Part shown: positions 43,852 to 52,486 of the stretch, one piece after another
Numbering within the stretch: the first letter of the stretch is position 1
Layout of the letters: each line of letters begins with the position of its first letter
Source: Amphritea opalescens
GTDB taxonomy: Bacteria; Pseudomonadota; Gammaproteobacteria; Pseudomonadales; Balneatricaceae
Reading direction: 5' to 3'
DNA: 64,000 nucleotides
Assembly (NCBI RefSeq): GCF_003957515.1
Contig: NZ_RQXW01000007.1
Span: 173,111 to 237,110, forward strand
Made by a program: the position numbers and the translations under genes
The notes under the pieces: generated by a model
The model's input: the letters and a program-made list of their open reading frames with translations, nothing else
Databases searched by the model: none
What the model was told of the DNA's origin: nothing

Positions 43852-45069
43852 TCAGTCAGGAAGGCTTTGGGAAAAGTCATTTTGCTCGGCTAATGGGATT
43901 TTCGGTAGCTCTGTTAGATAAATATAGGCGGCGATGGCGACCAGTAGCAGCGCATCTGCGGTGATGATCCAATAGACCCCCGCCAAACTGCCACTGCGAG
44001 CTTGAATTAGCCCCGCCAATAGATTGCCTAATGCACCACCTAAGCCAAAGGTAACCATACCAATACCGTTGATCTGCATGGTGGCGGTAGAGCTGTAGTG
44101 TTGGTTGACCCAACCAGCAATCACGCCCCACATCGGGAAGTACATTAGGCCATAGCCAAAACCGGCGAGTATCGCAAACGTAGCTGGGTCATACATAAAT
44201 GCCAGCTGCCCTAGGGCAAACCCTCCAAAGATAATGAGCAAGGCTGTCCCATGACCTTTCCTATCGGCTAATTTACCGGATAAAAAACCAGCAGCCATGC
44301 AGGTAACACCGGATACGGTCCAGGTATAACCGCCGAGCGCCGGAGGTAACATTAATTCCGCTAGATAGGTGTTGAGCCAGGTCGAAAACGGCATCGTCGC
44401 AAAACCAACCATGAAACAGATCAAGCAAGCGAAAAAAGCGGCCCGCTCTCTTAAGATAAGTCGAAATAGTTGCCGTGCAGGTAAGGCGGCCTGACTGTCG
44501 CTGGACGGTGCGACGGGGCGCTGTTTAAGCTGTACTAGGAGAAAAAAGGTGAGCACTAAGGTTGCACTGCCGAGTATGCCCGCCAGCAACCAGCCGCTGC
44601 GCCAGCTTAATAAAGGCACGATTAACAGGATGAGTAATCCGTTTAAACCATAACCCCAAGCGGTTCCACTTGAGGCACTGGATAGGCAGGTGGAGCAAAA
44701 TGAGGGGTGTGCATAGCGAGTAATGAGCTCGACAATGGCTCCCCAGCTAATGGCGGCACTAGCGGCCAGCCCCGTCAAAACCAGTAGAATCAGGATAGGA
44801 TCATCCAGCGTCGCCATCGTGAGCAATAAAACGCTAGTGAGAGTGCCGGTCATCAGCAACAGCCGACCAGAGTCAATACGGTGTCCAATCAGACCAAGCA
44901 ACATCGCGCCACCCAGATAAGACAGCTGGGTTAGTGCGCCAATGGTTGCCAGATACCAGTGGCTGATGGCGATCGATTCTTGCATCATCGGTACCAGTGC
45001 GGCAAATAAGAAAACGCCAAAACCATGGCTTATGATTTGGTTTATGCCAAAGGTGGTCGTCATTCGCAT
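43852..45069 (-). CDS. Major facilitator superfamily transporter
   Basis: A 405 aa integral membrane protein with about 12 hydrophobic segments in two halves, separated by a polar loop near 190-205 (KQRPVAPSSDSQAALPAR). MFS motif A appears as LIGHRIDSGR in the first half and SGKLADRKGHG in the second. The pattern resembles YbfB/YjiJ-type MFS proteins. The substrate is unknown and there is no linked catabolic gene. GGAAC precedes ATG 45069; ATG 45063 is the alternative. Confidence 0.85.
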   Translation of the reverse strand: MRMTTTFGINQIISHGFGVFLFAALVPMMQESIAISHWYLATIGALTQLSYLGGAMLLGLIGHRIDSGRLLLMTGTLTSVLLLTMATLDDPILILLVLTGLAASAAISWGAIVELITRYAHPSFCSTCLSSASSGTAWGYGLNGLLILLIVPLLSWRSGWLLAGILGSATLVLTFFLLVQLKQRPVAPSSDSQAALPARQLFRLILRERAAFFACLICFMVGFATMPFSTWLNTYLAELMLPPALGGYTWTVSGVTCMAAGFLSGKLADRKGHGTALLIIFGGFALGQLAFMYDPATFAILAGFGYGLMYFPMWGVIAGWVNQHYSSTATMQINGIGMVTFGLGGALGNLLAGLIQARSGSLAGVYWIITADALLLVAIAAYIYLTELPKIPLAEQNDFSQSLPD

Positions 45070-45436
45070 CGTATAGGTTCCGTACCGGTCGAATTACCCT
45101 TACCGCGAGTATTCTGATTAGATAAAATCGAATTCTGACAGGTACGAAATTTAACCATTGCCCGATTACGAACGGTTAAGGTCGCTGTTGGATTATTTTC
45201 ATCGGCGATGGCTAAGCAATGATCATAATAACGCTGTGAATGAAGTGGCATTGTGAAGAGCGCAACGAGCTAGGGACTCGCTAAGGCTAGAAAGAGAAGC
45301 CCGTCAGTAAAGCTCGATAAGCAGGCACTGCTAACTAAGTTTGTTATTTTTTAGCGGTCGCACAAAAATATTTTTATAAAATTATCCTTATAAATTAGAT
45401 GCTTAATGTTTATATTAGAATTACTTTAAATATAAT

Positions 45437-45451
45437 TGTTGCACTGCAACA
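45437..45451. promoter_or_regulatory. TGTTGCA-C-TGCAACA palindrome upstream of the phasin
   Basis: A perfect 7-bp inverted repeat with one central base, 53 bp before the phasin ATG, in very AT-rich DNA. PhaR, the repressor of phasin genes in PHA producers, is known to bind TGC/GCA-type sites, so this is a plausible operator. The rest of 45070-45436 holds the MFS promoter and no gene I accept. Confidence 0.5.
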
Positions 45452-45503
45452 TGGCGAGTTGTAATATCACTTCATCAACTACATTTATCGATGGGTACAC
45501 ATC

Positions 45504-45875
45504 ATGTTCAAGACTCTTCCTACTGCTGACTTCTCTGCTTTTGGCGCTCCTATCCAGAAGCTGATCGAACTGAATACTGCAACTTTCACTAAAGCTTTCG
45601 AGCTGCAGAAAGCTGCAATCGAAAAGCAAGTGGCTCTAGCACAAGCTGATTTTAAAGCATTCTCTTCAATCAAAGATGTTGAAGCGTTCACTGCTTTTGT
45701 TACTGCTAAATCTGAAGAAGCTAAAGCGCAAATCGAAGAGATGCAAGCTGAAGCTAAAATCGCTGCAGAAAGCTCTAAAGCTTACTTTGATGAAGTTCAG
45801 GCTATCCTGACTTCTGCTAAAGACACTGTTGCGAAGCCTGCTGCTAAAGCTCCAGCTAAAAAAGAAGCTGCTTAA
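45504..45875 (+). CDS. Phasin family protein (PHA granule-associated)
   Basis: A 123 aa amphipathic helical protein that coats polyhydroxyalkanoate granules. FGAPIQKLIELNTATFTKAF and EKQVALAQADFKAFSSIKDV carry the phasin pattern. The tail AKPAAKAPAKKEAA is Lys/Ala/Pro-rich, like the histone-like tail of PhaF proteins, and may touch DNA. Codon use suggests high expression. Starts at ATG 45504 and ends at a strong terminator, monocistronic. No PHA synthase is in the window. Confidence 0.92.
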   Translation: MFKTLPTADFSAFGAPIQKLIELNTATFTKAFELQKAAIEKQVALAQADFKAFSSIKDVEAFTAFVTAKSEEAKAQIEEMQAEAKIAAESSKAYFDEVQAILTSAKDTVAKPAAKAPAKKEAA

Positions 45876-45890
45876 TTTAAGCTGCTTTTA

Positions 45891-45924
45891 AAAAGCCTCC
45901 ATCAGCGATGATGGGGGCTTTTTT
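45891..45924 (+). terminator. Terminator of the phasin gene
   Basis: AAAAGCCtCCATCA and TGATGGgGGCTTTT around GCGA, running into T6. Confidence 0.9.
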
Positions 45925-46011
45925 GTGTCCCAAAGGTATTAGGCTGCAATAGCTTATGCTTTTTGATTTTCAAATTTAGTCACCCAGCTGGTGAACAGCC
46001 TTCTGGATATT

Positions 46012-46057
46012 GAGATATCAATATCTCGGTTGTTAAGATAGGTTATCCACAACCTAT
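46012..46057. promoter_or_regulatory. Two palindromes, one holding a DnaA-box 9-mer, upstream of the phosphatase/ABC operon
   Basis: GAGATAT-CA-ATATCTC (46012-46027) and ATAGGTT-ATCCAC-AACCTAT (46038-46057) lie about 190-235 bp before the first operon gene. Both are LysR-site-like dyads. The second contains TTATCCACA (46043-46051), a perfect DnaA consensus 9-mer, which may be chance. The remainder of the 373-bp gap 45876-46248 shows nothing else. Confidence 0.45.
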
Positions 46058-46248
46058 GGCATAAGCTTAAATGCTATCTGCACCGCTCTCCCTGAAATCC
46101 GCTCTTCATTAATCGCCATAACTAAAACTTTGCCTTAAAGCTATTCCTATAGGGCTGTCATAAAAATACCTTTTATCTGTCCCTTAGTCGTCACATTAAG
46201 AACGTAACCTGCTCAGTATGATTTGAAATTTTCAGCTGGCAGGATGGT

Positions 46249-47076
46249 ATGTCAAAAAAAGTAATACTGGTGGTGTTAGACGGTCTTGCCTATGAGACTG
46301 CACAGCAGTGTATGGGTTTTTTACAGGGGCTGACCGAACAGGGGTTAGCAACGCTGTATAAAGTGAAGTCTGAGTTGCCTTCGATGTCACGGCCGCTGTA
46401 TGAGGCTATCATGACCGGTGTAGCACCCGCGCAAAGCGGTATTGTCCATAACCAGATTATACGTAATTCCCATCTATCAAATGTGTTTAGCCTCGCTCGA
46501 GAGGCTGGCTTAACCACGGCTGCAGCCGCTTATCACTGGTTTAGCGAACTCTATAACCGCTGCCCTTATGATCAAGTGCGGGATCGCTTTACGGCAGATC
46601 CTGAGCAACTGATTCAGCACGGCATCTTCTACCATCAGGATACCTATCCGGACAGTCACCTCTATTTGGATGCTGAATGGCTGCGGTTGAATCATGATCC
46701 TGATTTTTTGCTGGTACATCCGATGAATATCGATGATGCCGGTCACCGTGCTGGCTTTGATAGCGCTCACTACCGTAATACTGCACGTCATTCGGATGCT
46801 CATCTGTCAGAACACTTATTAAGGTGGATGAACGAAGGTTATCAGATTTTAGTGACGGCCGATCACGGTATGAATGTGGATAAAAGTCATGGCGGTACCC
46901 TCCCAGAAGAGCAGGACGTACCTCTGTATGTGATCGGTGAGCGCTTTGCTCATCGCGCCGAGGCTCAGCCTAGACAGCTTGAGCTATGTGGCACTGTTTG
47001 TGAATTATTAGGCATTACTGACCATGGGAAGCCGGTGGCTGACTCCCTGCTTAAGAGCGGGAGCTTGAACCCATGA
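46249..47076 (+). CDS. Alkaline-phosphatase-superfamily phosphodiesterase/phosphatase
   Basis: A 275 aa protein without a signal peptide, so cytosolic. Metal-site motifs of the nucleotide pyrophosphatase/phosphodiesterase branch are visible: VVLDGL at the N-terminus, the nucleophile region LPSMSRPLYEAIMTG (about 45-58), HPMNIDDAGH (about 163-172), TADHGMN (about 204-210) and SHGG. It probably hydrolyses a phosphomonoester or diester, metal-dependently. First gene of an operon with a HAD phosphatase and an ABC importer; its stop overlaps the HAD start as ATGA. The substrate is unknown. Confidence 0.82.
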   Translation: MSKKVILVVLDGLAYETAQQCMGFLQGLTEQGLATLYKVKSELPSMSRPLYEAIMTGVAPAQSGIVHNQIIRNSHLSNVFSLAREAGLTTAAAAYHWFSELYNRCPYDQVRDRFTADPEQLIQHGIFYHQDTYPDSHLYLDAEWLRLNHDPDFLLVHPMNIDDAGHRAGFDSAHYRNTARHSDAHLSEHLLRWMNEGYQILVTADHGMNVDKSHGGTLPEEQDVPLYVIGERFAHRAEAQPRQLELCGTVCELLGITDHGKPVADSLLKSGSLNP

Positions 47077-47816
47077 GCCTCGCTATTTTTGATCTGGATG
47101 AGACACTGCTAGCGGGGGATAGCTGTTCGTTATTCTGCCAATTTTTGGTGGATGAGGGCCTAGCGCCAACGCTCTTTCTGCAACAGGATGCTCAGATGAT
47201 GGTGCGGTATCACGCCCAGACATTGGTGCTGTCCGACTACATCCGTTTCTTGCTGACACCGCTAATGCATCTGCCGGTCTGTGATATCGATACGCTGATG
47301 CCGCTCTTTGTCGAGCGTTATATCCGACCGCGTCTTTACCCCGAAGCACTGCAACTGTTAGCGAGTTATCAACAACAGGGTATTCGCCTGTTGATCATCT
47401 CGGCCACCTCGGAATTTATTGTAAAAGCGATCGCCAAGGCGTTAGGGATAAACGACTTTTTGGCGATTCAACTCACCACTGACGCTGATTTTTATACCGG
47501 TGATATTCGCGGTATAGCGACCTTTCGTGAAGGCAAGGTCAAGCGGCTTAAACAGTGGCTGAATGAGCAGCAAGAAAGTCTCGATGGCGCTTTTTTCTAT
47601 AGTGACTCGATTAATGACCTGCCGTTATTAGAACAGGTTGAAAATCCGGTGGCGGTTAATCCCGATGCCCCGTTGCTGGCGGTTGCTACTCAGCAGCATT
47701 GGCCGGTACTGCAATGGAGCATCCCAGACCTCACCGCTGTTGTTGCAACAGCATCCTCAGGTACCCCTTCAATCCAAGATCAATCTTTTATACGACCGGA
47801 GCTAAACCATGTCTAA
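47073..47816 (+). CDS. HAD-IB phosphatase (SerB-like fold)
   Basis: A 247 aa haloacid dehalogenase hydrolase. Motif I FDLDETLLAGDS holds the nucleophile and acid Asp, motif II is ISATSEF, motif III the Lys near 155, and motif IV YSDSINDLPLLE. The family includes phosphoserine and phosphoethanolamine/phosphocholine-type phosphatases and the broad HAD-IB hydrolases. Coupled at both ends (ATGA upstream, eight-base overlap downstream), so it is made in step with the phosphodiesterase and the solute-binding protein. Confidence 0.87.
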   Translation: MSLAIFDLDETLLAGDSCSLFCQFLVDEGLAPTLFLQQDAQMMVRYHAQTLVLSDYIRFLLTPLMHLPVCDIDTLMPLFVERYIRPRLYPEALQLLASYQQQGIRLLIISATSEFIVKAIAKALGINDFLAIQLTTDADFYTGDIRGIATFREGKVKRLKQWLNEQQESLDGAFFYSDSINDLPLLEQVENPVAVNPDAPLLAVATQQHWPVLQWSIPDLTAVVATASSGTPSIQDQSFIRPELNHV

Positions 47817-49851
47817 ACTTTTTATTGCTGGTGCTGCGGCACTGATGGCAGGTAACGTCATGGCGGCATCATGCCTGCCCATTGTCGGACCTGAAGCGGG
47901 TGGGCTTTATCCACACCTGTTTGAAAAAGCTGAATTTGAATTAAAGCAGGGCTGCACATTAAGTTTCAGTGAAAACCCATCGATGGCTCAGCTGAATAGC
48001 CGCATTGCTGGTAACCCTAAGTTGCCAGCTTTAGCGCAGCGTTTGCCGCAAGAGCCTTTGGTGATTGCGCCTTACCAGAGTATTGGCCAGTACGGTGGTG
48101 TTCTGGATGGCATCTCTAAAGCAACCGAGTCTGGTACGTCGGACTTCTTATCCCTACGCCATGTTAACTTAGTGCGCTTCAGTGATGATTTAGCGACGGT
48201 GGTACCCAATGTGGCTAAATCTTGGGAGTGGAATGCGGATTACACCGTATTGAAAGTCAATCTGCGTCAAGGCCATAAATGGTCGGATGGTGCGCCCTTT
48301 ACCGCTGCGGATATCGCCTTCTGGTATAACAATATCCTGATGAATAGCCATGTGATCGAAAAGCCTAAGGATCGCTTTCTGTCTGCGGGCAAACCGGTTC
48401 AGGTAAAGGCGCTGAATGACACCACGGTGCAGTTCATCATGAACGAACCCGCCCCGGGATTTTTGGATAACTTTGCCCAGGATTATGCCCAGCCTTTCCT
48501 GCCAAAACATCTATTAGCCACCTTTCACCCTGACTTTAATAAAGATGCCGATACGGTGGCTCAATCGTTGGGCTTTGATGACGGTTATGCGCTGATCAAC
48601 TTTTATTATGGTCAGTCTGATTGGAAAGATATCCCAACGCCACTGTTGAAGGATAAAGCGGCCAGTGAACGCTTGGTCAAAGCCGGTTACACCGCGATTA
48701 TGCCAACCCTCGAGTCACATCTGGTGGTTGAAGAAACATTGGAAAAACGTCATCTGGTGGCCAATCCTTACTTCTTCCAAGTGGATACAACGGGTCATCA
48801 GCTGCCCTATATCAATGAGATTAATGAAGTCTATATCGGTGATGAAGATATTCAGACCGCTAAGTTGATCTCCGGTGAAGTCGATTATAAGGCGCAGGCG
48901 GTTAACCTGCCGCAAGCACCGGTGTTATTGGAAAATAAAGAGCAGGGCCATTACGAGATCGCTCTGCGTCCGACCATTGCCCAGACCACTTTTGCCTTCA
49001 ACCTGACCGATAAGGATGAGGAAAAACGCGCGGTGTTTAACGATGTTAACTTCCGTCGGGCGATGTCGGTTGCGATGGATCGTAATCAGATCAATGAGAT
49101 CGCTTATTTTGGCTTAGGAACACCCACTCAGTACACCGCGTTTGATGCGGATACCACCCCCTTTATCACCGAGAAATTGAAAAACAGCTGGATTCAGTTT
49201 GATCAGACACTCGCGGGTGAGTTGCTCGATAAAGCCGGTGTTGTGGATAAAAATGGCGATGGTTTACGTGATCTACCCTCCGGTAAAAAGTTTGAGCTGA
49301 ATATTCAGTATGCCGCTCAGGGTACGCCTTCTGAAGTGGTGGAAATTGTTGCCAAAAGCTGGAGTGATGTGGGGGTTAAAACCACCATTAAAGAGGTGAC
49401 TTCGGATGAGTATCGTAACTCTCAAACCGCTAACGACCTAAGTGTGCTTAGCTGGGTGATGGGCCGTCCATTGGCCAATATTGCCAGTAATGTCGAAACA
49501 CTGGTGCCACCTTACGGCAGCTTCTTCGACCTGCGTACCGGTATGCTTTGGAGCCAGTATCTGGATACCAATGGTGCGGAAGGCGTTGCACCACCGGCGA
49601 CCGTTGCTGAGATGAAGAAACTGACCGATCGTTTTGTGACACTCAAAGCGGGTAGCGAAGCATCCGATCAGTTGGGCCTAGCGATTGCTGAAAAAGTGGT
49701 GGATGACCTATTTATCATCGGCACGGTGAAAGCGGTTTCTCCGGTCTATCGTAGCCAGTCGCTGGAAAACTTTGAAGTGCCTAAAACCTCTTCGTATGAG
49801 TTTTACCGGATGTACCCTTATCTGCCAACGCAGTGGTATCTCACTGAATAA
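47809..49851 (+). CDS. ABC importer solute-binding protein, family 5 (large)
   Basis: A 680 aa periplasmic binding protein with signal peptide MSKLFIAGAAALMAGNVMA. After an extra N-terminal domain of about 75 residues, it has ERLPxxPLV-type RLPQEPLVIAPYQSIGQYGG, then the family 5 core VVPNVAKSWEWNADYTVLKV, LRQGHKWSDGAPFTAADIAFW, and NFRRAMSVAMDRNQINE. This large subgroup includes binders of sugars and other non-peptide ligands, so ligand class is open. No lipobox. Followed by a hairpin terminator inside the operon, which would raise its level over the membrane parts. Confidence 0.88.
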   Translation: MSKLFIAGAAALMAGNVMAASCLPIVGPEAGGLYPHLFEKAEFELKQGCTLSFSENPSMAQLNSRIAGNPKLPALAQRLPQEPLVIAPYQSIGQYGGVLDGISKATESGTSDFLSLRHVNLVRFSDDLATVVPNVAKSWEWNADYTVLKVNLRQGHKWSDGAPFTAADIAFWYNNILMNSHVIEKPKDRFLSAGKPVQVKALNDTTVQFIMNEPAPGFLDNFAQDYAQPFLPKHLLATFHPDFNKDADTVAQSLGFDDGYALINFYYGQSDWKDIPTPLLKDKAASERLVKAGYTAIMPTLESHLVVEETLEKRHLVANPYFFQVDTTGHQLPYINEINEVYIGDEDIQTAKLISGEVDYKAQAVNLPQAPVLLENKEQGHYEIALRPTIAQTTFAFNLTDKDEEKRAVFNDVNFRRAMSVAMDRNQINEIAYFGLGTPTQYTAFDADTTPFITEKLKNSWIQFDQTLAGELLDKAGVVDKNGDGLRDLPSGKKFELNIQYAAQGTPSEVVEIVAKSWSDVGVKTTIKEVTSDEYRNSQTANDLSVLSWVMGRPLANIASNVETLVPPYGSFFDLRTGMLWSQYLDTNGAEGVAPPATVAEMKKLTDRFVTLKAGSEASDQLGLAIAEKVVDDLFIIGTVKAVSPVYRSQSLENFEVPKTSSYEFYRMYPYLPTQWYLTE

Positions 49852-49866
49852 TCACGGTTGATAGCG

Positions 49867-49896
49867 AAAAGAGAGGAGTGTTACTGCTCTCTTTTT
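49867..49896 (+). terminator. Internal terminator/attenuator after the binding-protein gene
   Basis: AAAAGAGAGGAG pairs with CTGCTCTCTTTT (one mismatch) around TGTTA and runs into T6. It lies 15 bp after the solute-binding-protein stop and 150 bp before the first permease, on the operon strand. Confidence 0.75.
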
Positions 49897-49909
49897 TAAT
49901 CCTTTATGA

Positions 49910-49957
49910 CCGTTTATTAACCCAATGCTCAGGACTGGGGATTGGGTTAATAAACGG
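49910..49957. repeat. 17-bp perfect inverted repeat between binding protein and permease
   Basis: CCGTTTATTAACCCAAT (49910-49926) and its exact complement (49941-49957) around a 14-base loop. There is no T tract. Directly downstream of the internal terminator, it could stabilise mRNA ends or block 3' exonucleases. Confidence 0.7.
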
Positions 49958-50047
49958 GTAACGCATTTTGTATTGGACGCTGGCTAGCGCGGCTTGTGGC
50001 GCAGTTACTCCGTTCAGAGTCATCATCATTAATGTAAGTTTGGGGCC

Positions 50048-51238
50048 TTGTTTGTGATCATTCAATTCTTTTCGGATACCTGGTTGCTGTGGATTCTTCT
50101 CAGTATCGGTGGCCTGCTCTGGTGGCGGGGCCGTGATAATCAGTATTTCCATTATGTTTTTAACCGTTACTGGTTGGCCTTGGCAACTCTGTTGTTGGTC
50201 AGTGGCATCGTCTTTTCTTTGATGGAGGTATTGCCGGGAGATTGTGCCGAAAAATATATCGCCTATAAAAACACTCAAGGTGAAACCATCACGCAGGCGG
50301 ATATTCAGGCCGAACGGGTACGCATGGGGCTGGATAAATCATTGCCTGAACGCTGGGGGCGTTGGGTGACTAATCTGACGCTGCGTGGCGATCTCGGCTT
50401 TAGCTGCGCTAAGCGACAATCGGTGAATCTCGCGTTGGGCGACCGTTTCTGGATGAGCTTTATGTTCTGTATGGCCGGCTTACTGTTTGCTTATCTGATT
50501 GCGGTGCCATTTGGTATTTTCTCTGCCTTTACCATCAATAAACCTTGGAAAGATAAAAATCCACAACATAGCCAAGTAGAGCAGTGGATCGGTACGGTGA
50601 TGCTTAGCGGGCAGAAAGTGCTTGATCTATTGTTGCGGGTGATCAGCTATCTGGGGTTGGCCCTGCCAAACTTTCTCTTGGCGCTGACCATTATTCTATT
50701 GTACGTGTTTGCCGGTGAGCCGATGCCCACCGGATTGTTTTCCGATCAGTGGGCCAGTGTGCCTTGGTTTGGGCCTAACGGGTTTGAGATGGAAAAACTG
50801 TATGACTTTTTGGGGCACATCTGGTTGCCGATCTTTGTGATTGGTTGGTCGGCAACGGCGCTGCAGTTACAGACGGTGCGGGCATTGGTGGTGGATGAGT
50901 CGAGCAAACTCTATGTGGATGCTGCGCGTGCTCGGGGGGTTGATGGTGTAGCACTGTGGGCCGGTTACCCCGTACGTCATTCAATCAGCCCTCTGTTTAA
51001 CTCCATCGGCTTCGATTTTCAACGGGTGTTTAATGATCTGCCGATCGTTGCGGTCGTGATCGGCTTGACCGATTCGGCGGCGCTGTTGATTGAAGCGTTG
51101 TCGATGACCAATGATCAGGAGCTAGCGGCGGGGATTCTATTTCTGGTGGCGCTGGTGGTGATTAGTATGAATTTCATCACGGATGTGGTGTTGGCCGCGA
51201 TCGATCCACGGGTGCGTAAGAGTGTGTTAGGGAGCTGA
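50048..51238 (+). CDS. ABC importer permease 1 (DppB-like)
   Basis: A 396 aa inner-membrane permease of the BPD_transp_1 type. There are about seven hydrophobic segments, an N-terminal extension with two helices before residue 60, and the EAA-loop region DAARARGVDGVALWAGYPVRHS near 296-317. The start is TTG 50048 (or GTG 50054), because an in-frame stop lies just upstream at 50030; no strong ribosome site is visible, consistent with low membrane-protein output. It ends in TGATG with permease 2. Confidence 0.88.
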   Translation: MFVIIQFFSDTWLLWILLSIGGLLWWRGRDNQYFHYVFNRYWLALATLLLVSGIVFSLMEVLPGDCAEKYIAYKNTQGETITQADIQAERVRMGLDKSLPERWGRWVTNLTLRGDLGFSCAKRQSVNLALGDRFWMSFMFCMAGLLFAYLIAVPFGIFSAFTINKPWKDKNPQHSQVEQWIGTVMLSGQKVLDLLLRVISYLGLALPNFLLALTIILLYVFAGEPMPTGLFSDQWASVPWFGPNGFEMEKLYDFLGHIWLPIFVIGWSATALQLQTVRALVVDESSKLYVDAARARGVDGVALWAGYPVRHSISPLFNSIGFDFQRVFNDLPIVAVVIGLTDSAALLIEALSMTNDQELAAGILFLVALVVISMNFITDVVLAAIDPRVRKSVLGS

Positions 51239-52485
51239 TGATGAATGCACTATTAGCCCGCTTCGGGCGTAAAGCGAAGCCAGAGCAAAATGAAGAGTCT
51301 TATTATACGGCCGGACAGTTAGCGTTGATCAAGGCGAGATTCAAGCAGAAAACCTCCGGTATCGTCGCCGCTTGGATACTGGGGACCTTGGTGTTGATGG
51401 GTTTTTTTGCCCCATTCTTCTCGCCGGTTGATCCGACGATTAACGGTGCCGATGGCGAGTATCGTCGAGGCGAACCTCAGGTGGTGTTTTTTTGGGATAA
51501 AGAGGGCTTTTCGCTACGGCCTTTTAGCTATAGTTACCAAAAAACGACCAGCAAAATTGATCTTAAAGCACTCGCCGGTGGCGGTTTAGATGCACTAGAT
51601 GCGTTAACCTCCAGCGGTGCGCTGAGTTCATCGAGTCAAAATAAATTCACGGTGGATAAAACCGAGCGCCGCTACCTACAGTTGTTTGTACAGGGTTGGG
51701 AGTACAGCCTGATCGACTTAAGTGTTGGGGGTTTGGACTTGGATATCCGTTGGGATCGTCACCTGTTTGGGGTTGATAAAGGACAGCTCCACCTGATGGG
51801 CACCGATGAGGATGGTAAGGATATCTTTAGCCGTACCCTGCATGCGATTTGGGTGACCATCAGTATTGCGATTGTGGCGTTGGTGGTGAAGTTGATCGCT
51901 TCACTGTTTGTCGGTGGTGTAAGTGGTTATTTCGGTGGTCGAGTCGACACTATTTTGATGAGTATCACCGAAGCGGTACGGGTGATTCCCCCCATTCCTA
52001 TCTATCTCGCCTGTGCGGTGGCGCTTTCGCAGATCGACCTGACCCCCGTGCAGCGTTACTTTGCGATTGCGGTGGTCATTGGCGCACTGGATTTTGCCAC
52101 CTTGGGACGACGCTTACGCACCCATATCTTAACCGAACGTAATCAGGATTATGTGTTGGCGGCACAGTTATGTGGTTCGAGCACCTGGCGGATTATCTGG
52201 CGCCATCTGATTCCCAGTTTCACCAGTTATATCATTGTCGATACCTTGATCAATTTTCCCTACGTGATTCTGGCGGAAACCAGCCTTAGCTTTTTGGGGT
52301 TAGGGCTTACCGAACCGGTGAATAGTTTGGGCGTGTTGTTACAGAAAGCGCAGGATCCCGATATACAACAAAACATGATTTGGCAGTTTTTCCCGGTGTT
52401 GGTGTTTGTGGTGTTGATTATGGCGTTTGTGTTTGTCGGTGATGCATTGCGGGATGCGGCTGACCCTTATTCGGAGAAAAAATAA
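51238..52485 (+). CDS. ABC importer permease 2 (DppC-like)
   Basis: A 415 aa inner-membrane permease with one helix near 40-60 and five more from about 195 on. A large periplasmic loop of about 130 residues lies between them (about 65-190), bigger than in DppC/OppC. The EAA-loop region reads AAQLCGSSTWRIIWRHLIP near 306-324. ATG 51238 overlaps the permease 1 stop and GATGATC begins the ATPase two bases after its own stop. Confidence 0.88.
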   Translation: MMNALLARFGRKAKPEQNEESYYTAGQLALIKARFKQKTSGIVAAWILGTLVLMGFFAPFFSPVDPTINGADGEYRRGEPQVVFFWDKEGFSLRPFSYSYQKTTSKIDLKALAGGGLDALDALTSSGALSSSSQNKFTVDKTERRYLQLFVQGWEYSLIDLSVGGLDLDIRWDRHLFGVDKGQLHLMGTDEDGKDIFSRTLHAIWVTISIAIVALVVKLIASLFVGGVSGYFGGRVDTILMSITEAVRVIPPIPIYLACAVALSQIDLTPVQRYFAIAVVIGALDFATLGRRLRTHILTERNQDYVLAAQLCGSSTWRIIWRHLIPSFTSYIIVDTLINFPYVILAETSLSFLGLGLTEPVNSLGVLLQKAQDPDIQQNMIWQFFPVLVFVVLIMAFVFVGDALRDAADPYSEKK

Positions 52486-52486
52486 G

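Noticed and set aside
45060..45251. 63-codon frame just upstream of the MFS gene
   Set aside because: Overlaps the MFS start, no ribosome site, no recognised family. A real small protein cannot be excluded.
46043..46051. TTATCCACA as a sign of a replication origin
   Set aside because: A single DnaA box without a cluster, AT-rich unwinding element or dnaA/gidA genes nearby; chance is enough.
49904..50278. 124-codon frame on the - strand between binding protein and permease
   Set aside because: Crosses the inverted repeat and the permease 5' end; no motif, and the + strand operon explains the region.
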